Positions 12,078 through 27,813 of a stretch of 64,000 nt of DNA are shown one piece after another. The notes below the pieces were generated by a model that did no database searches, was not told the origin of the DNA, and saw only the letters and a list, made by a program, of their open reading frames with translations. This DNA comes from Thunnus maccoyii. Lineage: Eukaryota; Chordata; Actinopteri; Scombriformes; Scombridae. Where the stretch lies: assembly GCF_910596095.1 (NCBI RefSeq), contig NC_056545.1:2960001-3024000 (forward strand), read 5' to 3'. The translations under genes were made by a program, and so were the position numbers. The first letter of the stretch is position 1. Every line of letters starts with the position of its first letter.

Positions 12078-12166
12078 TCCTTTGAGCCGGATTTGAACCA
12101 GTGACCTAAGGATGTCTATTGTTATTCCTCTACAGTCCTCCGCTCTACCAACTGAGCTATCGAAGG
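12078..12166 (-). pseudogene. tRNA-Tyr(GTA) copy 9, two stem mismatches
   Basis: The anticodon and intron are kept. The acceptor 3' strand reads TCAAAGG, giving a C-A mismatch, and the first T-stem base is A instead of G, giving an A-C mismatch. Two independent stem defects suggest decay, though weak function cannot be excluded. The 5' flank is B type. Confidence 0.75.
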
Positions 12167-12531
12167 GCTACACTTTGTGGCGTCCGAAAATGATAAAAAG
12201 TAAATAGTGTATTTCGCTGTGTTAAAATCTGTTGTCAGTGGTCACAGGGAGCTAAACAGAGGTCTTTCGACCTTTTTCCCTTACCTCTCACTCACGTATT
12301 GATGGCATTGAGCTGCCATTGCAGTTACTGGCCTAACCATGCGGAGCAATTTGGGGTTCAGCCTCTTTGGTGATGGGCATTTTGGAATGTCGACTGGAGG
12401 ACTGGTTCAGTCTCTTTGGTGAGGGGCATTTTGGAATGTCGACTGGAGGAGGCCGGAATCGAACCGCCAACCGTGTGATTGCTTGGTGATAGTGTACAAC
12501 TTGTGAGCCACAGTTGCCCTAAAACGATGCC

Positions 12532-12620
12532 TCCTTCGAGCCGGATTTGAACCAGCGACCTAAGGATGTTTATTGTTATTCCTCTACAGTCCTCCGCTCT
12601 ACCAACTGAGCTATCGAAGG
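12532..12620 (-). tRNA. tRNA-Tyr(GTA), intron-containing, copy 10
   Basis: The mature body is intact and carries the AGGAATAACAATAAAC intron. The proximal 5' flank is A type, but further upstream (12710-12760) the sequence switches to B-like text (CTTTCGACCTTTTTCCC). This makes it a recombinant A/B unit at the edge of the array. Confidence 0.92.
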
Positions 12621-12953
12621 GGTATAGAGAGTTGTGTCCGAAAATGAGAAAATCTGAATTCTGAGTTTGACTGTGTTAAAAACAGTTATCGGTGATCACA
12701 GAGAGTAGGAGGGAGCTAAACAGAGGTCTTTCGACCTTTTTCCCTTACAATATGTCTCTCACTCACGTATTGATGGCATTGAGCTGCCATGGCAGTTACT
12801 GGCCTAACAATGCGGAGCAATTTGGGATTCAGTCTCTTTGGTGAGGGGCATTTTGGAATGTCGACAGGAGGAGGCCGGAATTGAACCGCCAACCGTGTGA
12901 TTGCTTGGTGATAGTGTCTAACTTGTGAGCCACAGTTGCCCTAAAACGATGAC

Positions 12954-12975
12954 TCCTTTGAGCCGGATTTGAACC
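12954..12975 (-). pseudogene. tRNA-Tyr 3' fragment, copy 11
   Basis: Only the 3' acceptor strand and part of the T arm remain (22 nt). The text then changes abruptly to the flanking direct repeat. This is the breakpoint of the array on the high-coordinate side. Confidence 0.8.
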
Positions 12976-13125
12976 TTTGTGGCTGCCACACACACCATTC
13001 CCAAGTCACCTCATCGGACGTCTGACCACCTGCACTGATGTTGGCTGTGTAAATTAGAGTAATGCAGTAAACTGGATGGATTCTGGAGTTAAATACAGTG
13101 CTTTTTATTTTTAAAATATAGAGTG
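12976..13125. repeat. Right copy of diverged direct repeat flanking the tRNA array
   Basis: GTGGCTGCCACACACAC and the following text align with 7931-8105, with substitutions and small indels. Confidence 0.6.
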
Positions 13126-13391
13126 TGATCTCATCAGTCATGTAAGTGTCCACGTGCCTAAACCAGTCCATACTAGTGGACTGTAGCAAAGTGGAAGTGT
13201 AGAAAAGCACATCTTGGCATCTAACTATATGTCCAATCACTTTGTTCAATTTCGAGAACTATTTGTTTTTTTTGCACTAACTGCATTAACAGCTGTTGCA
13301 GCTGACAGCCTCGCAAACTTTCCTCTGATGCTAATACTGCTGTCATTCTTCACAGGAACAATATGAACATCAACATTCATGGGTGGTTTTA

Positions 13392-13598
13392 CCATAGACT
13401 ATAAAAAATATGGACGTGGCTACCGTGACGTCACTCATTGGTTTGTGAACTGCCGTTTTGAAGCCTTGAGTTTAGCGATTTGATCATCACCATGTTTGAT
13501 TTTTGGAGCCAGAAGTGGCCGTATTTCGACAAGAGGGTGGAGCTGACCATAGCGCTAGCTGCTAGCTTGGTTAGCATTGGGGCATTTACAATCTATGG
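13392..13598. mobile_element. PIF/Harbinger-like MITE, 207 bp
   Basis: The ends are CCATAGACTATAAA and TTTACAATCTATGG, which are imperfect inverted repeats. Both sides carry TTA, a 3-bp target duplication of the TWA type used by PIF/Harbinger elements. There is no coding capacity. It abuts the 3' tail of the L2 LINE. Confidence 0.65.
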
Positions 13599-13601
13599 TT
13601 A

Positions 13602-16012
13602 ATCATAACAAAAGTTATCTCAAGGCACTTTTCACATAGAGCAGGTCTAGACCATACTCTTTAATTTACAGAGACATTCTACATTCCCCCATGAGTAAGC
13701 ACTTGGTGACAGCAGCAAGGAAAAACTCCCTTTTAACAGGAAGAAACCTCAAGCAGAACTGGGCTCCAGGTGGGTGGCCATCTGCCTTGACTGGTTGGGT
13801 TGAGAGAGAAAGAGGGAGGGGGGAGAGGGGAGAGGAGAGAGAGAGACACAGAGAAGCATAACAACAACAATAATAACAATAACACCAATAATAGAAATAT
13901 GACTAGCTGAAGCTTCTGCCTCCCATTCTATTTTTGGTGAAACTAGGAACCACAAGTAAGCCTTAATTCTGGGAATGCAGTGTTCTAGTAGGGTAACAGG
14001 GTACTATGAGCTCTTTAAGATATGATGGTGCCTGACCATTAAGGGCTTTGTAGGTGAGGAGAAATATTTTAAATTCTAATCTGGATTTTACAGGAAGTCA
14101 CACAAGTGATTCGCCACTGCTTCCCACTTAGAGAGAAAGGGAAGGTTAGATATAGGTCTATAGATATAGGATAAAATGCTTGAATCAAGAGTAAGCTTTT
14201 TAAGAAGAGGTTTACAGCTACTTTAAAGGACTGTGGTACATAGCCTGTTACTAAAGCTAGATTAGCTAAGGGCACTTCCTTAAGTAGCCTAGTTGGGATG
14301 GGGTCTAAGAGACAGGTTGATGGTTTAGATGAAGAAATCGTTGAAGTCTAAATATATGTCAGGTTTTACAGCTGTTTCTAAGGTTCCTGTGTTTTAGGGT
14401 AAATCAGTGTTGTTTAAGGGCTGAGGGTGATAAATTTTGTCTCTAATAGTTAGAATTTTATCATTAAAGAAACTGAAGTCATTACTACTGAGAGCTATAG
14501 GAATACATAGCTCAATAGAGTTATGACTCTTTGTCAGCCTGGCCAAAGTGCTGAAAAGGAACCTAGGGCTGTTTGCGATTCTCCTCTATTAATGATGATT
14601 AATAGGTGGCTCTGGCATTACAGAGGGCCTTCCCATATGTTTTAAGACTATCTTGCCAGACTAAGTGAGATTCTTGCAGTTTGGTGGAACGCCATATGCT
14701 TTCAAATTTTCGTGATGTTTGCTTTAATTTGTGGCTTTGTGTTATACCATGGAGCTAACCTCTTTTGTTTTATTATCTTCTTTTTTGAAGGGGCAATGGT
14801 GTTGAGTGTCATACACAATGAGCCTGCGGCACTATCAACAAGATTATCAATTTGGGAGGGACTAAAGTTAGCATAAGAGACCTCTGTTGTATTGAGACAT
14901 GGCATTGAATTCAGTGCTGATGGAATCGCTTTCTTAAATTTAGCTACAGCACTATCAGATAGACATCTAGTGAAGACATTTTAGGTAATGGTCTGATATG
15001 TTGATTTTGTGGAAAAACTATTAAATGTTCAATTTCGATGCCATATGTCAGAACAAGGTCGACAGTGTGGTTAGGACAGTGAGTGGGTTTATTTACACTC
15101 TGAGAGAGGCCAATTGAATCGAAAAGTGAGAAAAACGCAGTGCTAAGGCTATCATTATTGACATCCATGTGAATATTAAAGTCACCTATTATAATTACTT
15201 TATCTGTGCTTAGGACTAAGTTTGATAAGAACTCTGAAAATTCAGATAAAAATTCAGAGGCCAGCAGGACTGTACACTATAACAAATAGAATTGGCTGTG
15301 AAGTTTTCCATTTTGGTTGTGAAAGACTCAGAATGAGGCTTTTAAATGAGTTATAATAAGTTTAGGTCTAGGGTTGATTATTAGGCTTGAGTTGAAAATG
15401 GCTGCAATTCCAGCTCCTCAGCCAGTGTCTTGAGGAATGTGAGTATTAATATGACTCCAGGGAGTGGATTCATTTAGACTGACATATTCTTTATGACACA
15501 GCCAGGTTTCAGTAAGACAAGATAAATCAATATTATAATCTGAGATTAGATCGTTCATTAATACGGCTTTAGATGACAGAGATCTAATGTTTATGTCTAA
15601 GAGTCCACATTTAATTCTCCTATTTTGTTGTACTATTGCAGTAGTGGTCTTAATTGTTTTTAGATTTTTATGAATGACTCCTCTGTTTACTTTAGATTTA
15701 ATTGATTTAAGTGGTCAGGGGGCACACACAGCTTCTATGTAGTTTTGGGTGGGTAACTGCTCTAATGGAAGCGCAGAGAAGCGTGTAGGACTGCAGCTCT
15801 GCCTCCTGGTCTCAACTCAGGGTTGTCATGGTTTTGGTCTACTAATAAACTCAACCAAAATGGGATGTATGCCGTCTCTCCTTATCAGACCAGGTCTTCC
15901 CCAGAAAGTCTGCAAATTGTTTATGGAGCCCACGTCATTTGATGAATGGATACGAGCTAAGAGGCGCAGAAGAAATATTACAATTACACATGTTTTTGTG
16001 TTTTGAGAATTT
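13602..16012 (-). mobile_element. L2-clade LINE, internally deleted
   Basis: Read on the minus strand from 16012, the text shows an esterase-like remnant (GRPGLIRRDGIHPN) near 15870. Endonuclease text follows at 15170-15600 (SVNKPTHCPNHTVDLVLTYG at 15050-15110). Next comes the EN-RT linker (14700-14905, KQKRLAPWYNT), then early RT (TGYVPQSFKVAV near 14240), and then the ORF2 C-terminus (KIFLLTYKALNGQAPSYLKE). The 3' UTR includes GAGTTTTTCCTTGCTGCTGT and AGTGCCTTGAGATAAC, typical of fish L2. Most of the RT catalytic core is missing and stops are frequent, so the copy is dead. A GA-rich and AAT-rich simple repeat (13800-13890) lies in its 3' UTR. Confidence 0.85.
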
Positions 16013-16253
16013 CACATTTTTATTAAAGTTTGTATAAAATACCATAGCCCCTCCTCCACAATGACTTTGTCTCCCTACTCAATGAAAATACTATTAAATC
16101 ATGTAGTAGAACTAAAATAATGAATTACATAATTTCACAAAATATCACAAAGTAACTGCTGGACCTTACTGAACTCTACAGAAATTATCACATGTACAAA
16201 AAACAAACACTTACCCAACCACCCACCCAATCAAGACCTTGACAAAAGAGTAA

Positions 16254-16890
16254 TTTATTAATTCACAGGGAGGAGGGTATCTGAGGGTGAAATATTACTG
16301 GAGCTACCTAAGCAGCAATCGTCACAGCTGAAGGTGAGGCGATAGCAGAGGTACTAGATGTTGACTTCGAGAAAAGTCAGACTGCATTAAGGTCTGTAAT
16401 CCCCAACTTCTCCCTAGAAATACATAGTTTAAAGGTAGTGTCTCAGCAGCTTCTGTAGTTTCATTTCTTTTTAATATTTGTTTGGTGGTGACTTTGGGGA
16501 CAGGGGGCATTTGCCTTAATTGACAGGCCATTTACTTTATCCCACTACAGTTTGACAGCTGCATCTTATGGACCCCATTCCAGGTTCATGCAGGCTCCAT
16601 GCAATTTCCCAAATTTTGGATTTTGTCGTTCCACAAACAACAACAGTGTTGAGTAGTAAACCCAAATCCAGGTTTCAAAGCCATTTAAAAATGTGTCTGT
16701 CACACTGCTTATTTTAATAAAAACATATTAACACGCAGTACTGACATTATTGTAAAACTCTAGACACTGGTTTTTGAGATCATTCCCAAACTGTGGGCTG
16801 ATGTGCAGAAGTTGCCATCCAAGAGTCAGGAGCAGTATACAATAGGTGGGTCTGATTTGCAGCTTCCTTCGATATGGAGTGGACAGGCTT
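16254..16890 (-). other. hepacam: hepacam 3' UTR with candidate poly(A) signals
   Basis: Minus-strand sequence after the hepacam stop. AATAAA on the minus strand occurs at 16254-16259, and another copy at 16019-16024 lies next to the L2 element. Open frames here (16322-16531 and the out-of-frame one at 16728-17027) are not convincing as coding. Confidence 0.5.
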
Positions 16891-23206
<6,316 letters not shown>

Positions 23207-23395
23207 CTTTGGTCTCAAGCTTTGTTTTCCTTCCAGTCAACCAGCATGATTTGTGACACTGGGCAGGACAGAGCACACAGTCCTTCATTCAGCTTGGCTC
23301 TGCTGGGACTGAGTACATGTTGTTCTCAAAAGCGACTGTAGAAAAGCAGGACAAAAGTGTGTGTGTCTGAATGTCCATTTTGTATGGTTAGAAAA

Positions 23396-23760
23396 AAAGT
23401 GGTTCATCCTTATGGAAGTATGTTCTCAGTAAATATCATCATAATCTGCCTGTTAGACCTTTATATTTCCTAAGTGCAAGGTAACATTGTAGTCCAATTT
23501 TGGTGCTGGTGGAAAAGTCAGAAGGTCACCAAAACACATGGATTAATCCTCTGAGGACCATGAATATCCACAAAAATGCTACAAGTGATTAGTTACGCTG
23601 GGGCTGCCTTAAAGGGAAATTGGTAGCACAAGTGGAAAGATTGAGGGAGTCACCAAAATTATTAGCAATCATTCTCTGGGGACCACAAGTGTCCATATTG
23701 GCAATTTGGCCAGTCAAGATATAGTATCTTGCTCTGGACTAAACTGTTGGGCTGAGTCAC
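23396..23760. repeat. Unclassified teleost interspersed repeat (GGACCATGAATATCC family)
   Basis: This contains two related half-units, each with GTCACCAAAA and then CTCTG(A/G)GGACCA. The same family recurs, diverged, at 59820-60000 with AAAAGGGTTCATCCTCTAGG and GAAGGTCACCAGAAAC. I know this text as a very common fish repeat but cannot assign a class. Confidence 0.6.
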
Positions 23761-24910
23761 CAGCCAACCCACTAACCAACCAATCCAACATGACTATCTT
23801 AAACCCAGCTAGCAGGATAACAAATGTTCACTTTTGAGAGTTGCAAGGGGGTGCCTTCTTCCCTTTTTAAAAACTGGACAAAAACACTCCTTACACAAGA
23901 GTATTATTGATCAAAACACAACGTGTTGAGTGCGTTTCTCTGACATTTCCTCTGATATTTGAAAACTGTTTTGTTTTGACATTTTGAAACCTGTATTGTT
24001 TAAATCTCTTTTACTTCCCAGCAATCTTCTTCCTTTGTTCGTGCATTACTGTGTTTCTTGGCACCTTACCACCTTGTAGATTTTGGAAAAGTGTAAAACA
24101 ACTGGTGGGGTTCTGTATTGCCTCACCCGTATATGTGTCATTATATGCATGCACAAGGTAAATAAAGTGGGGATCCACTCATAAAAACATTGTTCCGTAG
24201 CGTTTCTAGTGGTCAGAAACGTCAAAGGATACCTTTAAATGCGCTACTTCAGTCAGTACAGAACTACTTATGTGTCTTTGTAAATTGTTTGAGGGAGAAA
24301 TATTCACACACATTTGCTGGTTTTTAATATTCTTAAGGACAATCATGTACCACATAATTTTATAGTGATAATGAATTAGGTGGCATTGCATTGGCATGTT
24401 CTGTACCAATATATGCAGTAGTTTATCTCTTAGCCAGGGCTTGTCACCTAAATTTCAACTCACTGTATTTATTTTAGGTGCAGAATTTATTTTTTTGTTT
24501 GTTTGTTTTTATCAGGTGAACTTTATAGGATCACTTAATTATCAAACATAAGTCAGTTTCCTGATGATGCTACACTGTTTCTGAAAAACAATACTATAAT
24601 TTTGAAAAGTATAGCGAAACTTAACTTTTTTAAAAGGCATCTGGACTGACAAGAAATTTAAAAGTCAGCTCCTTTCACTGATTAAGACTGTGATATGTGG
24701 CTGAAAGCTCTGAAAAAGCTAGTAAGTGGACCTTGAGTTGAGATTATTTTGTCACACAATAATTTAATTACTGTCTGCCTGCAGCATGGTTTGTAAAAAT
24801 ATACTACTTAAAATAACAAATAAAAATAACTTAAATAATCATTATGTATTCATTCTTGTGAGTTTAATTTTTTGTTTAATATGAACAGTTCATAAAAACA
24901 ACCTGAGGGC

Positions 24911-24950
24911 GTGTGTGTGTATGTATGTGTATATATATATATATATATAT
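24911..24950. repeat. (GT)n(AT)n microsatellite
   Basis: GT repeats pass into about ten TA units directly before the terminal CAGTGGCGGC of the next element. Confidence 0.9.
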
Positions 24951-27438
24951 CAGTGGCGGCTGGTGACTCAAAAAATTGGGGCGGACAGGAGGAAAACCAA
25001 CATGGAATCTTACAACAAACTGCATCAAACTATATCATTGTCCCACCTGATGAAATCCGAGGGGTGGGGGGCAATTTTATATGCCAATAAAACAATTTGC
25101 TTTCAAAAACAAAAACCCCTGAGTGGTGAAAAGGCTGCTTCTTTAAAGACATTTAACATATAGGCTATATAATGTCTCTAAACAAAGAAGTGCTCATTTT
25201 AGCCATGGAGTGGTTCAAATGTGTCATTTTACCAACAAAGTGAAATTCAAATTTATAGTACTGTTCTATTGTGAAGACAAATTTATGTTCTCATCAAAAA
25301 CAGAAAACATATCACATGATTTACATGTGATATGTTGTGTATTTTCTTAGTATACAGAAATACATAAAGTAGCACAAAGCTTATGATGTGATACAGGTTC
25401 AGATCAGTGCTGAATACTAGAAAGATTGAACACTAAAAAACATTCACAGATCTAAAAGTGTAGGTTCACATCAGAAAGTATTAATACATGTATCAAATAC
25501 ATGACTTACACACCCTTACACACCCTTATCTATATGTACATATACAAAATATAGGCCTAGTTAACACTAGGGGTGTTAACATGAACACAAAACTCACGGT
25601 ACGGATCGTATCAGGGATTTGAGTCACGGATCAGATCATTATTAGGATCTGAGAAAAAAAAGGGGGGAGACAAATAAAACTTTGTTTTCCATTTATTCTA
25701 TAACTATACTGACAGCCAGAAACAGCAAGGAACTTTTGCCCATGGTCTTAAATGAAAACAACATTTAAGATGTCCAATGTTTAAATAAAATAAAATAAAA
25801 TATCTAAAATATTCAATGCTCAGTTATTGCAATACGAGGCATGAAACCTTCCTCTTTTAAACAGTGAATGAAACAGCCTCTGTCCACATCATCAAAACTT
25901 GATAATAACAAATATTCACCGCTAACGTCAGTTAACAGCTAGATGCTAATTAGCTGCTCAGCTGCAGCACATTAAACAGCAGGTAAACAACTCAAATGTC
26001 ACTTTGGAACCGAATTAGATGCTGGTTTGATCATTGCTCTTCAAAATCCCTGTTAACATTAGCGACACGCTGTCTGCCCATGACTTGTACTTACAGCTTT
26101 TTGTTTACTTTGTCTCAAATGAGACATTAAATTTTGCAATTAATCCGCAGTTCATATGCCTGCCGAACCATGGGGAGGGGGTGGGGGTGGATCCGTACAA
26201 ATCACGGATCAACCACTAGTTAACACTTATTATTCTAGCTACTTTAAGCTTATTACTCAATATAGGCTCAGCTTAAAAACGAACTAAAGAAACTGTCAGA
26301 AGCAAGCAGCCAGACCTCCTGCACTCATTCACTAATTACACAACATCAACAGGTGACTGAACAACAACTCAATTAAAAACGAATGAATGAGTGAGTCCAG
26401 ACAGCTCACTGTGACTTCAACAAGCAAACTAACGTTACCCACAACACATTATATGATCTCTGCTGCATTCTTGTTAAGGAGATAAAAAACACAAAAAAGC
26501 CACACAGAGACATTTAACCATCAGAGATGAAATTAGCGACCATAGAGACAGAGAGAGAAGCTGTATCTGACTCACGTTATCTGACGTCTTCTTCTTTCTT
26601 TCATGGAGATGATGTATTCATGTTATAACATCCATTTATGACTGTTGGTCATCTTGTTTGTTAGTTAACAGAACTTTGTGGCTGCTGGTTAACCAGTCTG
26701 ATATCATTAGCAACAATGACAAACAAGCTAACTCTCCTGGTTGTTTCTCCGGTTGCTTCTCTCTCCAGCCTCCACGGCAGCGTCCTGCTGCTGCTACACT
26801 GCACAGACCAGATAATTTCTCCCGTTAGCTTAACAACAGTCCTTAACAGTCCTTCCATAGATGTATAAAGAGGCCTTCAGGCTGCTACAACAAGCTAACT
26901 GTTGCGTTGGCTAACGCAAGGATCTATCTACTGCTGCGACTCTGCCTTACAGTGGAGAGAATTGAAGATGAAATCTGGAAACTATCATTGGACCAACTCG
27001 ATGTCAATATTGCATTCTGGTTGTTGATTGGTAAGGGAGGACAGCCTCCCTTGGAGCGTCATTTTACGTGTCATGGCCAATCACAGATTAGCATGAAAAA
27101 AAAAGAAATACATTGAGTCCAATGTAAGAGATCCCGCCCTGCGGTGGACAGCAGGCACCCGTCCTCCTCTGTCCCCCACTCCACCTCCACCAATTGCGCC
27201 CCCCCACCACCACCACTTCACACACTTCTCTTTCTCCTCCTGCCCTGCAGGTGTCGCCGTTGAAGCATTTTAAACAGAATTTCAGCAATGGATTTTTTCC
27301 AAAGAAGAGAGAAAAAATACTCTATAAATACTGAGATTTGGTAATGGTTTATTTCAACCAAATATTCTTTTTTATATTTTGATCTCCCTTTTGCCTCTCA
27401 AAAGTAGAGGAGGATCAACCTCCTCTGCCCCATAATTT
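24951..27438. mobile_element. hAT-like non-autonomous element, right end incomplete
   Basis: The left end CAGTGGCGGCTGGTGA is a familiar terminus of fish hAT-type elements. Subterminal text AAATTGGGGCGGACAGGAGG (24970-24990) is an imperfect inverse of CCTCCTCTGCCCCATAATTT (27419-27438). The expected CAGCCGCCACTG right tip is absent, and a second GT/TA microsatellite begins at 27449 instead. No transposase is visible. Another MITE is nested inside it. Confidence 0.45.
25568..26218. mobile_element. Nested hAT-like MITE, 651 bp, with 8-bp target duplication
   Basis: The element starts TAGGGGTGTTAAC and ends CAACCACTA, with subterminal TACGGATC near both ends. GTTAACAC is duplicated at 25560-25567 and 26219-26226. 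Eight-base duplications and TAG-GGTG ends are typical of hAT elements. No long coding frame is present. Confidence 0.75.
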
Positions 27439-27448
27439 ATTTATTTGT

Positions 27449-27510
27449 GTGTGTGTGTGTAATATGTGTATAATATGTATATACTGTATATAATGTTTTT
27501 GACTTTTAAT
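27449..27510. repeat. (GT)n / TA-rich microsatellite
   Basis: A GT run followed by ATATGTATA-type repeats. It mirrors the microsatellite at the other end of the hAT-like element. Confidence 0.85.
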
Positions 27511-27813
27511 ATTTTTAACTAAAACTTAAAGAATGTTAATCATCATTATAGTCTTATATATAAATAAATATTATGCATGATTAAATGCCTCACATACACA
27601 GTTTATCTTATTCAATATTCGGCAGCCATTTTGATCAAATGCATTCTGTGTGATGTCACAGATGTGAAGTCATAACAGAACATGACACAACATTCCGTGT
27701 TCTGTTCATCAAACCCTCAGAACACGGGACAAACTGTCAGATACTGAATCATTGGATCGACATTCGCTCGTTGCATCGACGTTATCGTGTTAAAAACTTG
27801 TTTAAACGCCGTC

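Larger units (their letters stand above)
8339..12975 (-). repeat. Tandem tRNA-Tyr / SINE array with higher-order structure
   Basis: The array holds eleven full or partial tRNA-Tyr copies, all on the minus strand. From the third copy on, each tRNA is followed, on its own strand, by a TTTT terminator and at once by a tRNA-derived SINE fragment with a clear B box (GGTTCGATTCC) and a tail reading AACCCCAAATTGCTCC. Copy-to-copy distances from 9401 are 454, 479, 430, 405, 479, 430, 454 and 421 bp. The differences come from two alternative tRNA 5' flanks (A type with TATAGAGAGTTGTG on the plus strand, B type with CTACACTTTGTGGCG, 25 bp apart in unit length) and from a 49-bp tandem duplication present or absent in the SINE part. 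The order A-A-B repeats, giving a period of 1314 or 1363 bp. The two left-most copies (8339-9011) share a different 3' flank. Confidence 0.9.

Noticed and set aside
9178-12942. Regular repeats in the tRNA region considered as a CRISPR array
   Set aside because: The units are 405-479 bp, contain folded tRNA genes and SINE text, and lie in a vertebrate genome.
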